A stretch of DNA of 64,000 bases. It comes from Steinernema hermaphroditum. Its lineage: Eukaryota > Nematoda > Chromadorea > Rhabditida > Steinernematidae. Positions 1 to 10,910 of the stretch are shown in pieces. Position 1 is the stretch's first letter; each line of letters opens with the position of its first letter. The stretch covers positions 8,332,769 to 8,396,768 of the forward strand of contig CM059624.1 of the NCBI GenBank assembly GCA_030435675.1. The letters are read 5' to 3'. The notes under the pieces are model-generated. The model searched no databases and had not been told where the DNA came from. It worked only from the letters and a program-made list of their open reading frames with translations. A program made the position numbers and the translations under genes.

Positions 1-341
1 AAGCCGCCCTCCAGGCGAGGCCGGAATCTCCGAGGCCCCTTTCTCTCGATGCCCCTCGAGTCCTCCGAAAGCGCGTCTCAGTCTTCACTGATTCTCCGGT
101 CGTCCCCTATCCTTCATTGTCTTGCAAAAAGTAAGCCAAACAAACACTTTCCCACCGCCGCAATCCTGGTACCAACGCCTCAGGCGTCCTTTTTTGCGCC
201 ACGAGAAAACCCGATCCGCTTTCAAAACAGAGGAATCGGTTTTCGGGGTGAGAATCCATCTCTGCTTTCACCATACGGACAAACTCACCAACAAATCTGT
301 TATAACAAAAAACAATCAACAATAACAACTTAACAAGGTAA
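1..341. other. Sequence downstream of TRMT1, no gene seen
   Basis: This stretch follows the stop codon of the minus-strand TRMT1 gene. Short open frames exist on both strands, but none looks like a known protein or has convincing splice sites. It probably holds the TRMT1 3' UTR and the start of an intergenic gap that runs off the window. Confidence 0.5.
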
Positions 342-2277
342 TCAAGAAGCGACTTGGAAACCTGCTTGTACAGAATTGACCGATCCTTTGGCTTTCGGCT
401 TCGGTCCCCAATTCTTCCCCTTGTTGTACTGGTACCGCACAAGACATTCGGTCTTGCTCTTTGAAGCCGCCTCACGGTGAAGGGAGAAATTTACTTCTTG
501 CCTGAAAGTACGAAGATCATCATCAGAGGCTAAAGACTTACGTAGACTCTGTTGACAAAATTTTCTTCCCTGGTGCCGTGTCATCAAAACGTTCTACGGA
601 AACTTTATGCTGTTTAGCAACAGCGCGGGCAATATCCCACAAGAACGAGACCGGTGCATCCGTTTTCAACCCTTTTGGATTGCAATGAGTAATGGAGGCA
701 CGATATCCGGCATGAAGAATGGCCGACCTGATGTTCAAAATTCTCATTACGGGGGATTTGACCACGTTCATCAATTGATCATGCTCGTAATAGAGAGGGG
801 CGTCGGGAAGCTCCTAGAAATTAACAACAAAAAGGTAATAAGAACACCAGGAACTCCATTAGCCTACCTCAGAGATTACACTTAAAATCCCAAGTAATCG
901 TTCATGGGTTCCCAATCGCTCTTCTTCGGGTGTATTCTTAATTCTTTGCCGAAGTCTGTCAACAAAATCTTTGTTGTGTATTGGCGCTGTGTAGAGTGGA
1001 CCTCCGTGGTGTACGGTATGGCTGCAGTGGACGCACTTGCCATCTGCTCCAACCAGCCCTGCCTGAATAGTATTCGGTGTAAACCGAACACTGCTGCCAT
1101 GAACCATCTTCTTGATAAGAGGCTCCAGATGAAGAGCGTGGCACCCGGTGCAGGCCCAAACGTTCGAAAGCTTCCTAGAACAGTTGCGCAGATTTGACTA
1201 ACGCCCGTCCACTTCGGTCCTTACGTTACGCTGTCCTTCGCTTCTTTAGCACCAGTATGAATGCGAACGAAGACGCGAATATAGAAGTCGACACTCATCG
1301 AGAGCAGCGGTTCAATGTATCGCGAGTAACGGTTGGCGTGTGAATCGATCGAACGAAGAAGAATCCGCAGAGCCTGAAAATGCGCAATTTATTTTGATGC
1401 AATAAGCACACACTCGCCATTTCATGACAAGACTTATGACGGAGTGGAATCGAGTTGTACTTGTTGAAACAGGCTTCCGGAGTGTTCCCACACAAAACAG
1501 CCATATCGGTGCAAGTGACCATGAGAATCCCCCTGTCCGCAACAGCCTGAACCGCGGAATCAAGGAAGATAGAGGCGGAGCCGTACGGATCTAAATCAAT
1601 GACGTGAAACCGTTTATCCAGTGTACGGTGATCCATCATAGTTTCGCTGAAGACGACAAGTATACGTGTGCACATAAAAAAACAAAACACTTACATGGCG
1701 TCACCAAAGTGAGGGTTCACAATATGTGTAACGTCATTTACGGCTATATTCTGCTTGATTGTTTCGACAGCTTCTTGCGAAAAATCGTTTGCGGTAATCG
1801 ATTCCACTCCTTTAACCTCTTTTGAAAATCTCAGTGCTCGGAGACCACTGGCTGAGAGCGCATCCAAAATTCGTATACCATCGGACTAAAGAGGAAAATG
1901 AAAATAAAAGATGCTGAAGGAGACGCTTACATCGTTTACGGTGTTTAGCTTGGGTTTCTTTGCTGTGGGCTCATTTCCAACCTTTTCCTTCTTTTGCTTC
2001 AGGAACTCTTGCCTGTCTTCGACGAACTGACGAAGAACAGTAACCCTGAAATTTTGCAATAGTGTAAGAAAGAACTCATTTCTGTCGTACGTCATATCAC
2101 GATTAAATTCCTGGACGGGGTTATAGAACGCACTTGAAGGCCCAGTAAACGTGATTTTGGCTTTTCCTTCGATAAGGCTGTTCAGCGCGCCTCCATTTTT
2201 GGATGAGTTCTCTACAACCTATAATGTCTACGGTCGAACGTCAAGAGTTGAAATGGACTCACTGCATCGGTGGCCAT
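342..2277 (-). CDS. TRMT1: tRNA (guanine26-N2)-dimethyltransferase (Trm1 family), multi-exon
   Basis: Trm1 makes N2,N2-dimethylguanosine at G26 of tRNAs, using S-adenosylmethionine. About nine exons read in Trm1 order: the N-terminal FYNPVQEFNRD block (near 2100-2150), a SAM-binding segment with DGIRILDALSASGLRA (1700-1870), the core motif IDLDPYGS with the following VTCTDMAVL (1480-1600), CHEMALRI across an intron, then a cysteine-bearing C-terminal region (CTGCH, CVHCSH), PLYYEHD, LLHAGYR and a final NWGPKPKAK. The start ATG at 2275-2277 is followed by a short exon (2263-2277). The open frame continues upstream without an ATG (LIQPLRRSVLHSV), so a longer, perhaps mitochondrial, N-terminus is possible. 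The intron at 1374-1417 has a GC donor: a GT choice would shift the frame into a stop. The stop is TGA at 342-344. Family assignment is secure; exon borders are by eye. Confidence 0.93.
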
Positions 2278-3081
2278 CACAGAATGAAGAACGCTTCTCC
2301 GCAGAGGTTGAATAAGTGACGTGAACCGAAAAATCTTTCCAGGGCGGAAGGAAAACCCGTTGCCACCTGAGAAGAAAACAAGTAGAGTTATTACTCGTTC
2401 AAGCAGTTACGTAATATTGGAAACCGCGTCAAGTATCGCAAGTTGCGATTCGCAACATCACACATATGAAAACAACGCACGGCATTTGCTGAAGATCACA
2501 AGTCCAACGAAGAGTAGCTTCCCAGGATCTCTCTGAATCGAAGACGCTCCGATGCTTCGACTCGGCAAAACCGACGATGTTTAATTTTATACGAGACGGA
2601 AACCGCGATGTTCCGATCGAACGGGCGTCCTACAGCGATTGGCTGAATTTGCCATTTCAAATCAGTACTGTAGACCGTTTCAATTCAGGCGACTCTCGCG
2701 CGGCGAAGCGCCATTCCCTGAGTGGTCCTAATCGCCACAACGAAAGCTCCAACGTATCAGGTCTGATTTTATTCTTAGCGAGGGTCGGACGCCGTGCAGT
2801 CGTGTTGGGCTGTTTGCTGCGGAGCGGTGGCGCCCAATTTTGGCGATTTGCGACTGCTGCAATGTTGGGTAATCTTGTGTTGGAGGGCGGAGAGAGTAGT
2901 TTGGGAAAAGCGCTTTGGTTGTGTTCAGTCTAACAGCCATGTCATCACTTTGCTCAGAAATCGAGTACGGTCACTTGCGCTTCGTATAGTATCGGGTCGT
3001 GTTTTTTGGCTTGTACAAAATGAGTTCGGTTTCATGATATTATTTTCCAGATCTTGTGGTACAGCGGTTTAACCGTGCAAG
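2278..3081. other. Divergent intergenic region between TRMT1 and eRF1
   Basis: The two genes are transcribed away from each other, so this 800-bp stretch must hold both promoters. Nothing in it reads as a conserved protein. I see no TATA box that I would trust. Confidence 0.5.
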
Positions 3082-4924
<1,843 letters not shown>

Positions 4925-5335
4925 CTAGTCGTGGCGGCTGACCACGGCACCAAGCCAACTTGTGCCGTGGGTTCGGCCGAGTCGTTGGCCCCTCAGGGGA
5001 AGCAAGTGTTTGGGCGAATCGTCACCATCAATTAAATTCGTTCAAATTCATTGTGTGTGCACTAATGTATCAAAATATGACGTCGTTTTTGATATTGTGC
5101 GCATTGAGTGTTGATAATGTATAACGACTATGTTTGCTTTCGATCACATAAATGCGGATTGATGAATGTGCCTTGTCTCAGGTTGTGCATTGATCATACG
5201 GTTGTGGCCACGCAGTGTCCTTGGGGTTGCTTGGTTGACGTGTTCTGCAATAGTGTTTCTCGTATTGAGTTGGGGCTAAGCGTTCCTGATTTCTCAATTT
5301 TATCGGAGTTTTGCCCGCACAGGACGTGACCGGTC

Positions 5336-5575
5336 ATGGCATCGTCGATCCCACTGATCGTTTGCGCGGGAGCGCTGTTTGGTCTCGGGGTCCTCCTCGG
5401 CGTTCAACTTCACAATTTCCTGCAATGCCGGGAGTGCGACAACTGCGAGTGTGAGAAGAAGAGCGCTAACAAGAGGGAAGTGAAGTGAGTTTTTCCAGGC
5501 AGGAGCTATTCTGACCAACCTTTTAGAATAGTTAAAAAGAAGGCTCGTCAGAACGTCACACAACAGTCACCTTAA
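5336..5575 (+). CDS. Small single-pass membrane protein, 65 aa, unknown function
   Basis: Two exons (5336-5484 and 5527-5575) separated by a 42-nt GT-AG intron give an exact 65-codon frame. Residues 5-25 (IPLIVCAGALFGLGVLLGVQL) are strongly hydrophobic and probably span a membrane. A cluster of four cysteines (CRECDNCEC) follows, then a lysine/arginine-rich tail. The gene starts 411 bp after eRF1 on the same strand. I do not recognise the family. The clean splice and composition argue for a real gene, but the ORF is short. Confidence 0.55.
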
Positions 5576-5779
5576 ACATTGTACTGTTTTTACACCATAG
5601 ACAAATAGTAAAGTCCTTTAACCCTCCTTTACTGTGTACGGTAACAATGAATAGAATCGAGGCAAAAGAGGCGTTGAAATATCTCTGATGTGCTAAACCC
5701 AAGCATTAGATGCAAATCGAAGTCATGTGTCAAAGTGTATATTGCCCCTAGAGAACAGTTGCAAGATCTGGATCTGCCG

Positions 5780-5965
5780 TTCTTACGAACAGAGTTGACG
5801 ACCCGACTAGAGTCTTCGAGACCTCCCTTTTCAGCTGGCTGCCACTGCTGTGGCACCGCGCCACTGTCACATACCTCAATGCTATCAGCAACGTCGCTGC
5901 ATGCATCACATGCGGGCCTTCTTGAAGTGTCCTACCGTGGAAGACTCTGCCTTCGTCACGTGGCC
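5780..5965. repeat. Dispersed repeat, left copy
   Basis: This segment (from TACGAACAGAGTTGACGAC onward) is clearly similar, with indels, to 8928-9110. The two direct copies lie on either side of the transposon nest. Shared blocks include GCTGTGGCACCG, CCTCAATGCT.TCAGCA and GCATGCATCACATGC. Neither copy keeps an open frame over its whole length. The source family is unknown; it may be a local duplication or a second repeat family. Confidence 0.6.
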
Positions 5966-6087
5966 AGAATGTAGATCTGGATCTATACTGTTGATCCATA
6001 AAAATGGCCGATGTTGTAAACATGTCATAATTTCACGACGTTTACTCCTAGAGCATAACCGATGTGCGCGTTACTGACAAGGGATTA

Positions 6088-6230
6088 TGTGAGAAAAAAA
6101 CCCTGCGAGAAAAAAACCCGCGAGAAAAAGACCCTGCGAGAAAAAAACCCGCGAGAAAAAAACCCGCGAGAAAAAAACCCTGTGAGAAAAAAACCCGCGA
6201 GAAAAAGACCCTGCGAGAAAAAAACCCAGG
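6088..6230. repeat. Minisatellite array, left (about nine 15-16 bp units)
   Basis: About nine units of GCGAGAAAAAAACCC alternate with GCGAGAAAAAGACCCT. The plus strand is purine-rich. Apparent open frames here (KKTREKK type) simply follow the repeat and are not genes. Confidence 0.9.
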
Positions 6231-6743
6231 AATGCCAGATGACAAGATGATTTTGTTATGTATTTGATGAAAACAGTGGTTTTTCGCCGATTCGAAAATG
6301 TGCACAGCAGGGTCTTTGCACTATTAACAAATAGCGGTCAAAACTCGGAATAGCCAAAAGTATAAGTGTCTAAACATGGCTGGAAAAAAGGCCAGCTGAA
6401 TTTTGTAACGTACGATAAGTTGCCAAGACTAGGGTTCGCTTAAAATTAATAGACTTAGGTTTAGGCCAGAGCCTAAGCCAAGTTCGGATGTTAGGCAATG
6501 CGCAAAAATGAATACGGGGCTCTCTTCGCTCGCCCACAACCTCAAATATCTATCAAATATACATAGTCATCGGCCGGAGCCTAAGCCAAGCCGGGTTTGC
6601 AGAAGCCACGACGACTACAAGCCTGGAGGCAAGGCTTGGCTGAGGCTCAGACTAAAACGTAAAACTGGTTGAATTTATGCCTATAAGTTATCCAAAACTT
6701 ATCCCATGACGGGTTTTGCCTAAGTTTTGAAGGTATCAGTGTC

Positions 6744-6817
6744 AGGACAGGTCTAATCCATGGCCATAACCGCGACTGTGAATGGCCAGAGCTGTGGCCG
6801 TGGATTAGACCTGTCCT
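6744..6817. repeat. Inverted repeat / hairpin
   Basis: Arms 6744-6765 (AGGACAGGTCTAATCCATGG...) and 6796-6817 pair over 22 bases with one mismatch, around a loop of about 30 bases. It lies just inside the right-hand minisatellite array of the inserted element. Confidence 0.8.
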
Positions 6818-6827
6818 CACTGGCATT

Positions 6828-6967
6828 CCTGGGTTTTTTCTCGCAGGGTCTTTTTCTCGCGGGGTTTTTTCTCGCAGGGTCTTTTTCTCGCGGGTTTTCT
6901 TCTCGCGGGTTTTTTTCTCGCAGGGTCTTTTTCTCGCGGGTTTTTTTCTCGCAGGGTTTTTTTCTCC
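6828..6967. repeat. Minisatellite array, right, inverted
   Basis: The same 15-16 bp unit as at 6088-6230, but on the opposite strand (here pyrimidine-rich), with about nine units. CTGGCATTCCTGGG at 6820-6833 mirrors the inner edge of the left array. Confidence 0.9.
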
Positions 6968-7171
6968 TACAACGCTGACAAGGGAACCACCCGAAGTGAT
7001 ACGCGCCGATCGAGCTGCGGTGTGGTGGGCCGGATGGAGGGTGGGCTGGGGAGTCGAATGCACGTAAACTCCGCTGCCCGAAATTAAGGCATCTACCCTA
7101 AACATGGCCACGAAGTTGCAAAAATTCACAGCACTCGATACTAGTACGACCGCAATGCCCATTTGACAGAG

Positions 7172-7257
7172 TGCGCATGTGGTCGAGTGGTAGTGCCCTG
7201 GGGCTATCAATGTTTTGAGGGCTCGGGTTCGAACCCCTAAGGGTCTACACTTTTTTT
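7172..7257 (+). ncRNA. tRNA-derived Pol III unit, left arm of fold-back copy 1
   Basis: An A box (TGGTCGAGTGG, 7180-7190) and a B box (GGTTCGAACCC, 7226-7236) both match the tRNA consensus and are correctly spaced. A run of seven T at 7251-7257 could end Pol III transcription. The D-arm region resembles type II (Leu/Ser) tRNAs. The acceptor stem does not pair, so this is unlikely to make a working tRNA. Confidence 0.6.
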
Positions 7258-7825
7258 ATTTGTCCTCAATCAACGCCTCTCATATGTTTTACGTATTACC
7301 CTCATTATTATTTCCCCGCAGTCTACCTCGCCGCATAAAGGAAAAAAGATCATTTCTCTCAGACCCGGAAATTATCCACATACAATAATGTAGATGCACA
7401 CGAATTCTGCTGCGGCAAAGCGCTAGTTTCTTCCCTGTTGTTGCCTTTTAGGCGATTTAAACGGGGACGGGAGATGAAACAAGCGCTCGGAGTGTTTTCA
7501 ATTGGCAACTCAAGGTCTTCCACCGCCATCTTACAGAACTTCTTTGCCGTTTCAGGTCGAATTTTATTGTACCCGGGCAGCAAACTCTATCAAAAATGCT
7601 TAATTTGCTTGTTTTGAAATTTGCCGCAGCTCGGCTCTGCACAATGTTAGCCTGGCAAAAGGAGTAGGCACAGAATGCGACGGATGGGAAAAACATAGAT
7701 CAGGGTGATCGCGGCAGGACCATCTTCATGGAAAGCGCTTTTTTCCTTTATGCAGCGAGGTAGACTGTGGGAAACCAATCAGAGTAACGCACAAAAGATA
7801 TAAGAGAAGTTGATGGAAGACATGT

Positions 7826-7911
7826 AAAAGAAGTCTAGACCGGCAGGGGGTCGAACCCGACCGCTCAAAACACAGGTGTCCGGGATCACTACCACTCGAC
7901 CACATGCGCAC
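7826..7911 (-). ncRNA. tRNA-derived Pol III unit, right arm of fold-back copy 1
   Basis: On the minus strand the A box (7892-7902) is identical to the left arm, and the B box is GGTTCGACCCC (7847-7857). TTTT follows at 7826-7829. It points toward the left unit. The segment between the boxes differs from the left arm more than the flanking repeat does. Confidence 0.55.
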
Positions 7912-8927
7912 TCTTGTAAATGGGCATTGCGGTCGTACTAGTATCGAGTGCTGTGAATTTTTTCAACGTCGTGGCCATGTTTAGGGTAGATGCCTTAATT
8001 TCGGGCAGCGGAGTTTACGTGCATTCGACTCCCCAGCCCACCCTCCATCCGGCCCACCACACCGCAGCTCGATCGGCGCGTATCACTTCGGGTGGTTCCC
8101 TTGTGAGTACAGTGAACTCACGCCTTACACCATGATTGGAGGCTTGTACGTTACATTCCTCTTTGTGTTAGAGGTCCATTCTTTCACGATGGTCATTTTT
8201 TTGGCACCTCGAGAGAGCGAAATGCGAAGTGATGTATGGACTTCCTATATTAACATTTGTGTGATGGACGGTGACTGCCTTATATCACATACATATTTGG
8301 GTCCTCCCTACCGAATGCACCTATCGCTGCGCTCGTCGTTTATCACAGCATGGGCTAATCTCAAAAAGATGGCCTTTTCGGATCACCATGTTCCGTTAAC
8401 TTCACTGTTTCCAAATGATTAAGTAATATAATAAGGAACGGGGACATGCAGAAGATAGCCATCGCTCAAAGCTACCATGCCCACATAGTGACTTCACGAG
8501 CTATTTTCTACTTCACGGAAATAAAGTCCAAATGTGAAAAAAATGACCCTCGGATTGCCAAAAAGTCAGACTAACCGAGACCATGAGTTTCCAAATTGAC
8601 CGTCATAATGTCTCTCCACTTTGAGCTGTGAGACTCCTGTTTGTTGTTTGTATAGAGCTCTCTTAGCTCTATCTTACTGTCATCTGTACGCATCCGTACG
8701 CATCCACTCAAAATAATATGAAGAGGTCGAAAATTGGACGAAAAATATTTTTCGGTTTTAAACCCTCGTATTTCACGATTGAGGAATCTGGATGTTGGCC
8801 ATAAAGTGGGCTGAAGTTGTACATAAGAGTGATGAATACCTTGACTGAAATCTTCGTGTTTTGTCTCAGTAAATTATCAAAAAAATAATCGGCCATTTTT
8901 TATGGATCAACCCAATATATGCGGAGC

Positions 8928-9110
8928 CGTCCTTGCGAACAGAGTTGACGACTCAACTAGAGTCACTGCTGTGGCACCGTGCCATTTTCCTCCACTCACA
9001 GATGCCTCAATGCTGTCAGCAGCGGCGTTGCATGCATCACATGCATCGCGGGTCTTCTTTGAAGTTTTGAAGTGCCCTTTACCATGGAAGATTCTGTCTT
9101 TCCTCGTCTG
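8928..9110. repeat. Dispersed repeat, right copy
   Basis: Direct repeat of the segment at 5780-5965 (see that entry), starting about a dozen bases after the right end of mariner-like copy A. An open frame runs through it (8902-9189) but has no recognisable domain. Confidence 0.6.
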
Positions 9111-9111
9111 T

Positions 9112-9454
9112 AACGACCTGGCGGCGGGAATAGGATGCTACAGGGGAAATTTGGATCTGACATGTTCACTCACGATAGGACAATTTTAAAGAGAACACGA
9201 GTGGAAGAAGCAATACTAAAGTAACTTCAATGGGGTTTTCACGACTTCCGTAGTGCCGCTCATCGCTCTCTATGGCATCTCGTTGGGCCGCTTCCTCACA
9301 AATACCTTCTTCACGGAAGTAAATAAGCGAATCCACGTCATTTACCACCTCATTATTCGGACGCCGTAAAAACGCGCACTAACCACAGCTGGTTTCAAAT
9401 TGTAATGGATAACGGACAAGCGGAACAATACAAGAAGGAATGTAGATACAAGAA
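9112..9454. other. No gene seen
   Basis: Sequence between the repeat at 8928-9110 and the 3' end of the minus-strand gene at 9455. It presumably includes that gene's 3' UTR. Confidence 0.4.
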
Positions 9455-10316
9455 TCAGTAAGTGACGTCGTCCCAAAAGTCGTACGGTTTCTCTGCATTA
9501 GGAATTGTACTTCCCATGGCGGATTCCCTCGATGATTCGTCGTGATCCATGACGTCATCGCCATTGAAGGCACGCTCCAGAAGGGACGAATTGCGGAGAA
9601 ACGATAGGTTTTCTTTGTTTTCGTTCGACGCTGACGCGGGCGGCCAACCTGAAATCCGGCGAATAAGCTCGTGCAAGACAGAAACTTTTACTTTCTAGCG
9701 TAAGTTCTCGTTCAAATTCTACGAGAAATGATTCTCTCGCTCCTAGGGTGCATTTGCGCGCCATGGGCGCCATGTCACTGGCGACGGAATTCGAAGATGT
9801 GGATGGAGCAGGAGGAGCCGACGTCGATGTAGCACGAATGGAGGAATGGCGACGCATCATTTTGCGGGCGGGAGGATATGTTCGCTGAGCGACTGACCCT
9901 TTCGGGGATTCTGAAAAGACGTGCATGGAACGAGGTGCTCGATTCTGCACCTACCTCTCATGGGGGGAGCCTCGTCGACCAGAACGACGTCTTCGTCCCA
10001 TCCACATCTAAATCGCTCGGTTCGACTACACCGAAACGTAAGGTAACTTACAATCTGAGCACCTCCTCTTCTTCCTCGTCATCGCTCACAATCCCCCTGC
10101 AAAAGCACATCGTCAGATCGAGCATGAGAAGTCAGATGCTTACAAGGATTGCTGAATCCAGGAGCGTCGAGCGGACGGCGAAAGTCGGGTCGGCGTGGTC
10201 TGTGGGTCCGCTACGGGGTGGATCATGTAGACGCTTATGGTGGGCGACCACGTCACCTTCTTGGCGCTCTTCGGGTGCTTCACGATCTCCTGCTCCATCG
10301 GGACAACGGCTTCCAT
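9455..10316 (-). CDS. Uncharacterised disordered protein with a possible PP1-docking motif
   Basis: Five exons can be joined on the minus strand. The first (10144-10316) contains KSAKKVTWSP. Next come a short acidic exon (SDDEEEEEVLRL) and an exon with VEPSDLDVDGTKTSFW. A long Ser/Thr/Pro-rich exon follows (about 9700-9910). The last exon ends AEKPYDFWDDVTY at 9455. KKVTW fits the RVxF consensus through which regulators bind protein phosphatase 1, and it is followed by an SP site. That function is inference only. The start is uncertain: I chose the ATG at 10314-10316, just after an acceptor-like TTTGCAG, but the frame stays open to 10508. No family is recognised. Confidence 0.55.
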
Positions 10317-10910
10317 CGCGTTGCTGCAAACAGCAAATTGAGTCTCGTCACTGGCGCCCTTGCTGTGTCGTCTCGGGAATCCGAAGGGTGCCGAACTCTT
10401 TCGCGGTGTGGAAGTCCGGCGCGCGTGGACGAATTTCGCGGGAAACGAATCTGGACGGGACAGCGAGAAAAAGGTCATTATGGACGCGGAAAAGCGAGCG
10501 AGAGTCAACCGATCGATCGTTTCGGCTGGTTCGATCCGAATTCTATGGAACTAACTTCTTCCGTTTCGAGCGTCTTCCTATTTCGGTTCTGTGAAAACGA
10601 AACACTTTTTACGCTTCACCTAATGAGAACAACTTGGCCGGAAAGAAGGCATCTATGTACGGCAAAGGTAACAAGCGAACGAACATCACGCAACCAACAA
10701 ACCCAGATTCTGCAAAAATACATTTACAGGCAGCAGGAACCCAGATTTAAAATACAACAGTGATGAGAGGCACCAAATGTACAACAACTCCACGAGGGTT
10801 TAACCGGTATAGATCCAGCATAGTAAACAATCGGCATTACAAAATATGTACAGCTATGAAGTATTCTCTTCGAACACTTGGGAATGGCACCTGGAACCCG
10901 ATGATATAAG
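10317..10910. other. Region between the 9.5-10.3 kb gene and lipin
   Basis: Both neighbours are on the minus strand, so this holds the lipin 3' UTR and the start or promoter of the next gene. Open frames on the plus strand here mirror the minus-strand gene. An upstream exon of the 9.5-10.3 kb gene may lie at 10317-10508. Confidence 0.4.

Larger units (their letters stand above)
6084..6975. mobile_element. Minisatellite-ended element inserted in the fold-back element
   Basis: The segment is flanked by perfect 9-bp direct repeats TGACAAGGG at 6075-6083 and 6976-6984; one flanking base on each side also matches. Near both ends it carries the same GCGAGAAAAAAACCC minisatellite, in opposite orientation, so it has long terminal inverted repeats built of tandem units. 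Inside each array lies ACCCAGGAATGCCAG or its complement. A strong hairpin lies at 6744-6817. A 9-bp duplication is typical of Mutator-like elements, but no transposase is present, so the class is an inference. Confidence 0.65.
6078..8103. mobile_element. Fold-back DNA element with tRNA-like units in its inverted repeats, copy 1
   Basis: The element ends CAAGGGAACC... and ...GGTTCCCTTG. It is flanked by a 3-bp direct repeat TGA (6075-6077 and 8104-8106), and removing it restores the mariner-like sequence around it. Its inverted repeats are about 370 bp each (6979-7348, plus the six terminal bases at 6078-6083, and 7738-8103). Each arm holds a tRNA-like Pol III unit pointing inward. A separate 892-bp insertion sits six bases inside the left end. 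Without that insertion and its target duplication the element is 1,125 bp. No transposase frame is seen, so it is probably non-autonomous. The 3-bp duplication recalls PIF/Harbinger, but the termini do not settle a superfamily. Confidence 0.75.
5986..8915 (+). mobile_element. Mariner-like non-autonomous element, copy A, interrupted by a nested insertion
   Basis: The right end at 8902-8915 (ATGGATCAACCCAA) is the complement of the TTGGGTTGATCCAT terminus and is followed by TA. The left end at about 5986 is a decayed version of the same terminus, also next to TA. Reading across the insert at 6078-8103 restores a sequence collinear with the copy at 29701 (GCATAACCGATG, then GAGTAC.TGAACTC). The element is therefore about 900 bp, without most of a transposase. 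The internal part is related to copies B (25062-25976) and C (29701 to about 30411). Confidence 0.75.

Noticed and set aside
6088..6967. CRISPR-like repeat array
   Set aside because: The repeats are tandem without spacers, and the window is eukaryotic.
6062..6978. Open frames rich in KKTREKK and FFSQGFFLAGFF along the minisatellite arrays
   Set aside because: They are translations of a 15-16 bp tandem repeat, open in several frames on both strands, with no other gene signs.
7172..7250. Functional tRNA gene
   Set aside because: A and B boxes are good, but the acceptor stem does not pair, and the same holds for the right-arm copy.
6979..8103. Fold-back copy 1 taken as complete from 6979
   Set aside because: The bases 6976-6978 are TGA, so this looked like the left end at first. 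Comparison with the interrupted mariner-like copy shows the original end is at 6078, and the repeat at 6976-6984 is the duplication made by the inner insertion.
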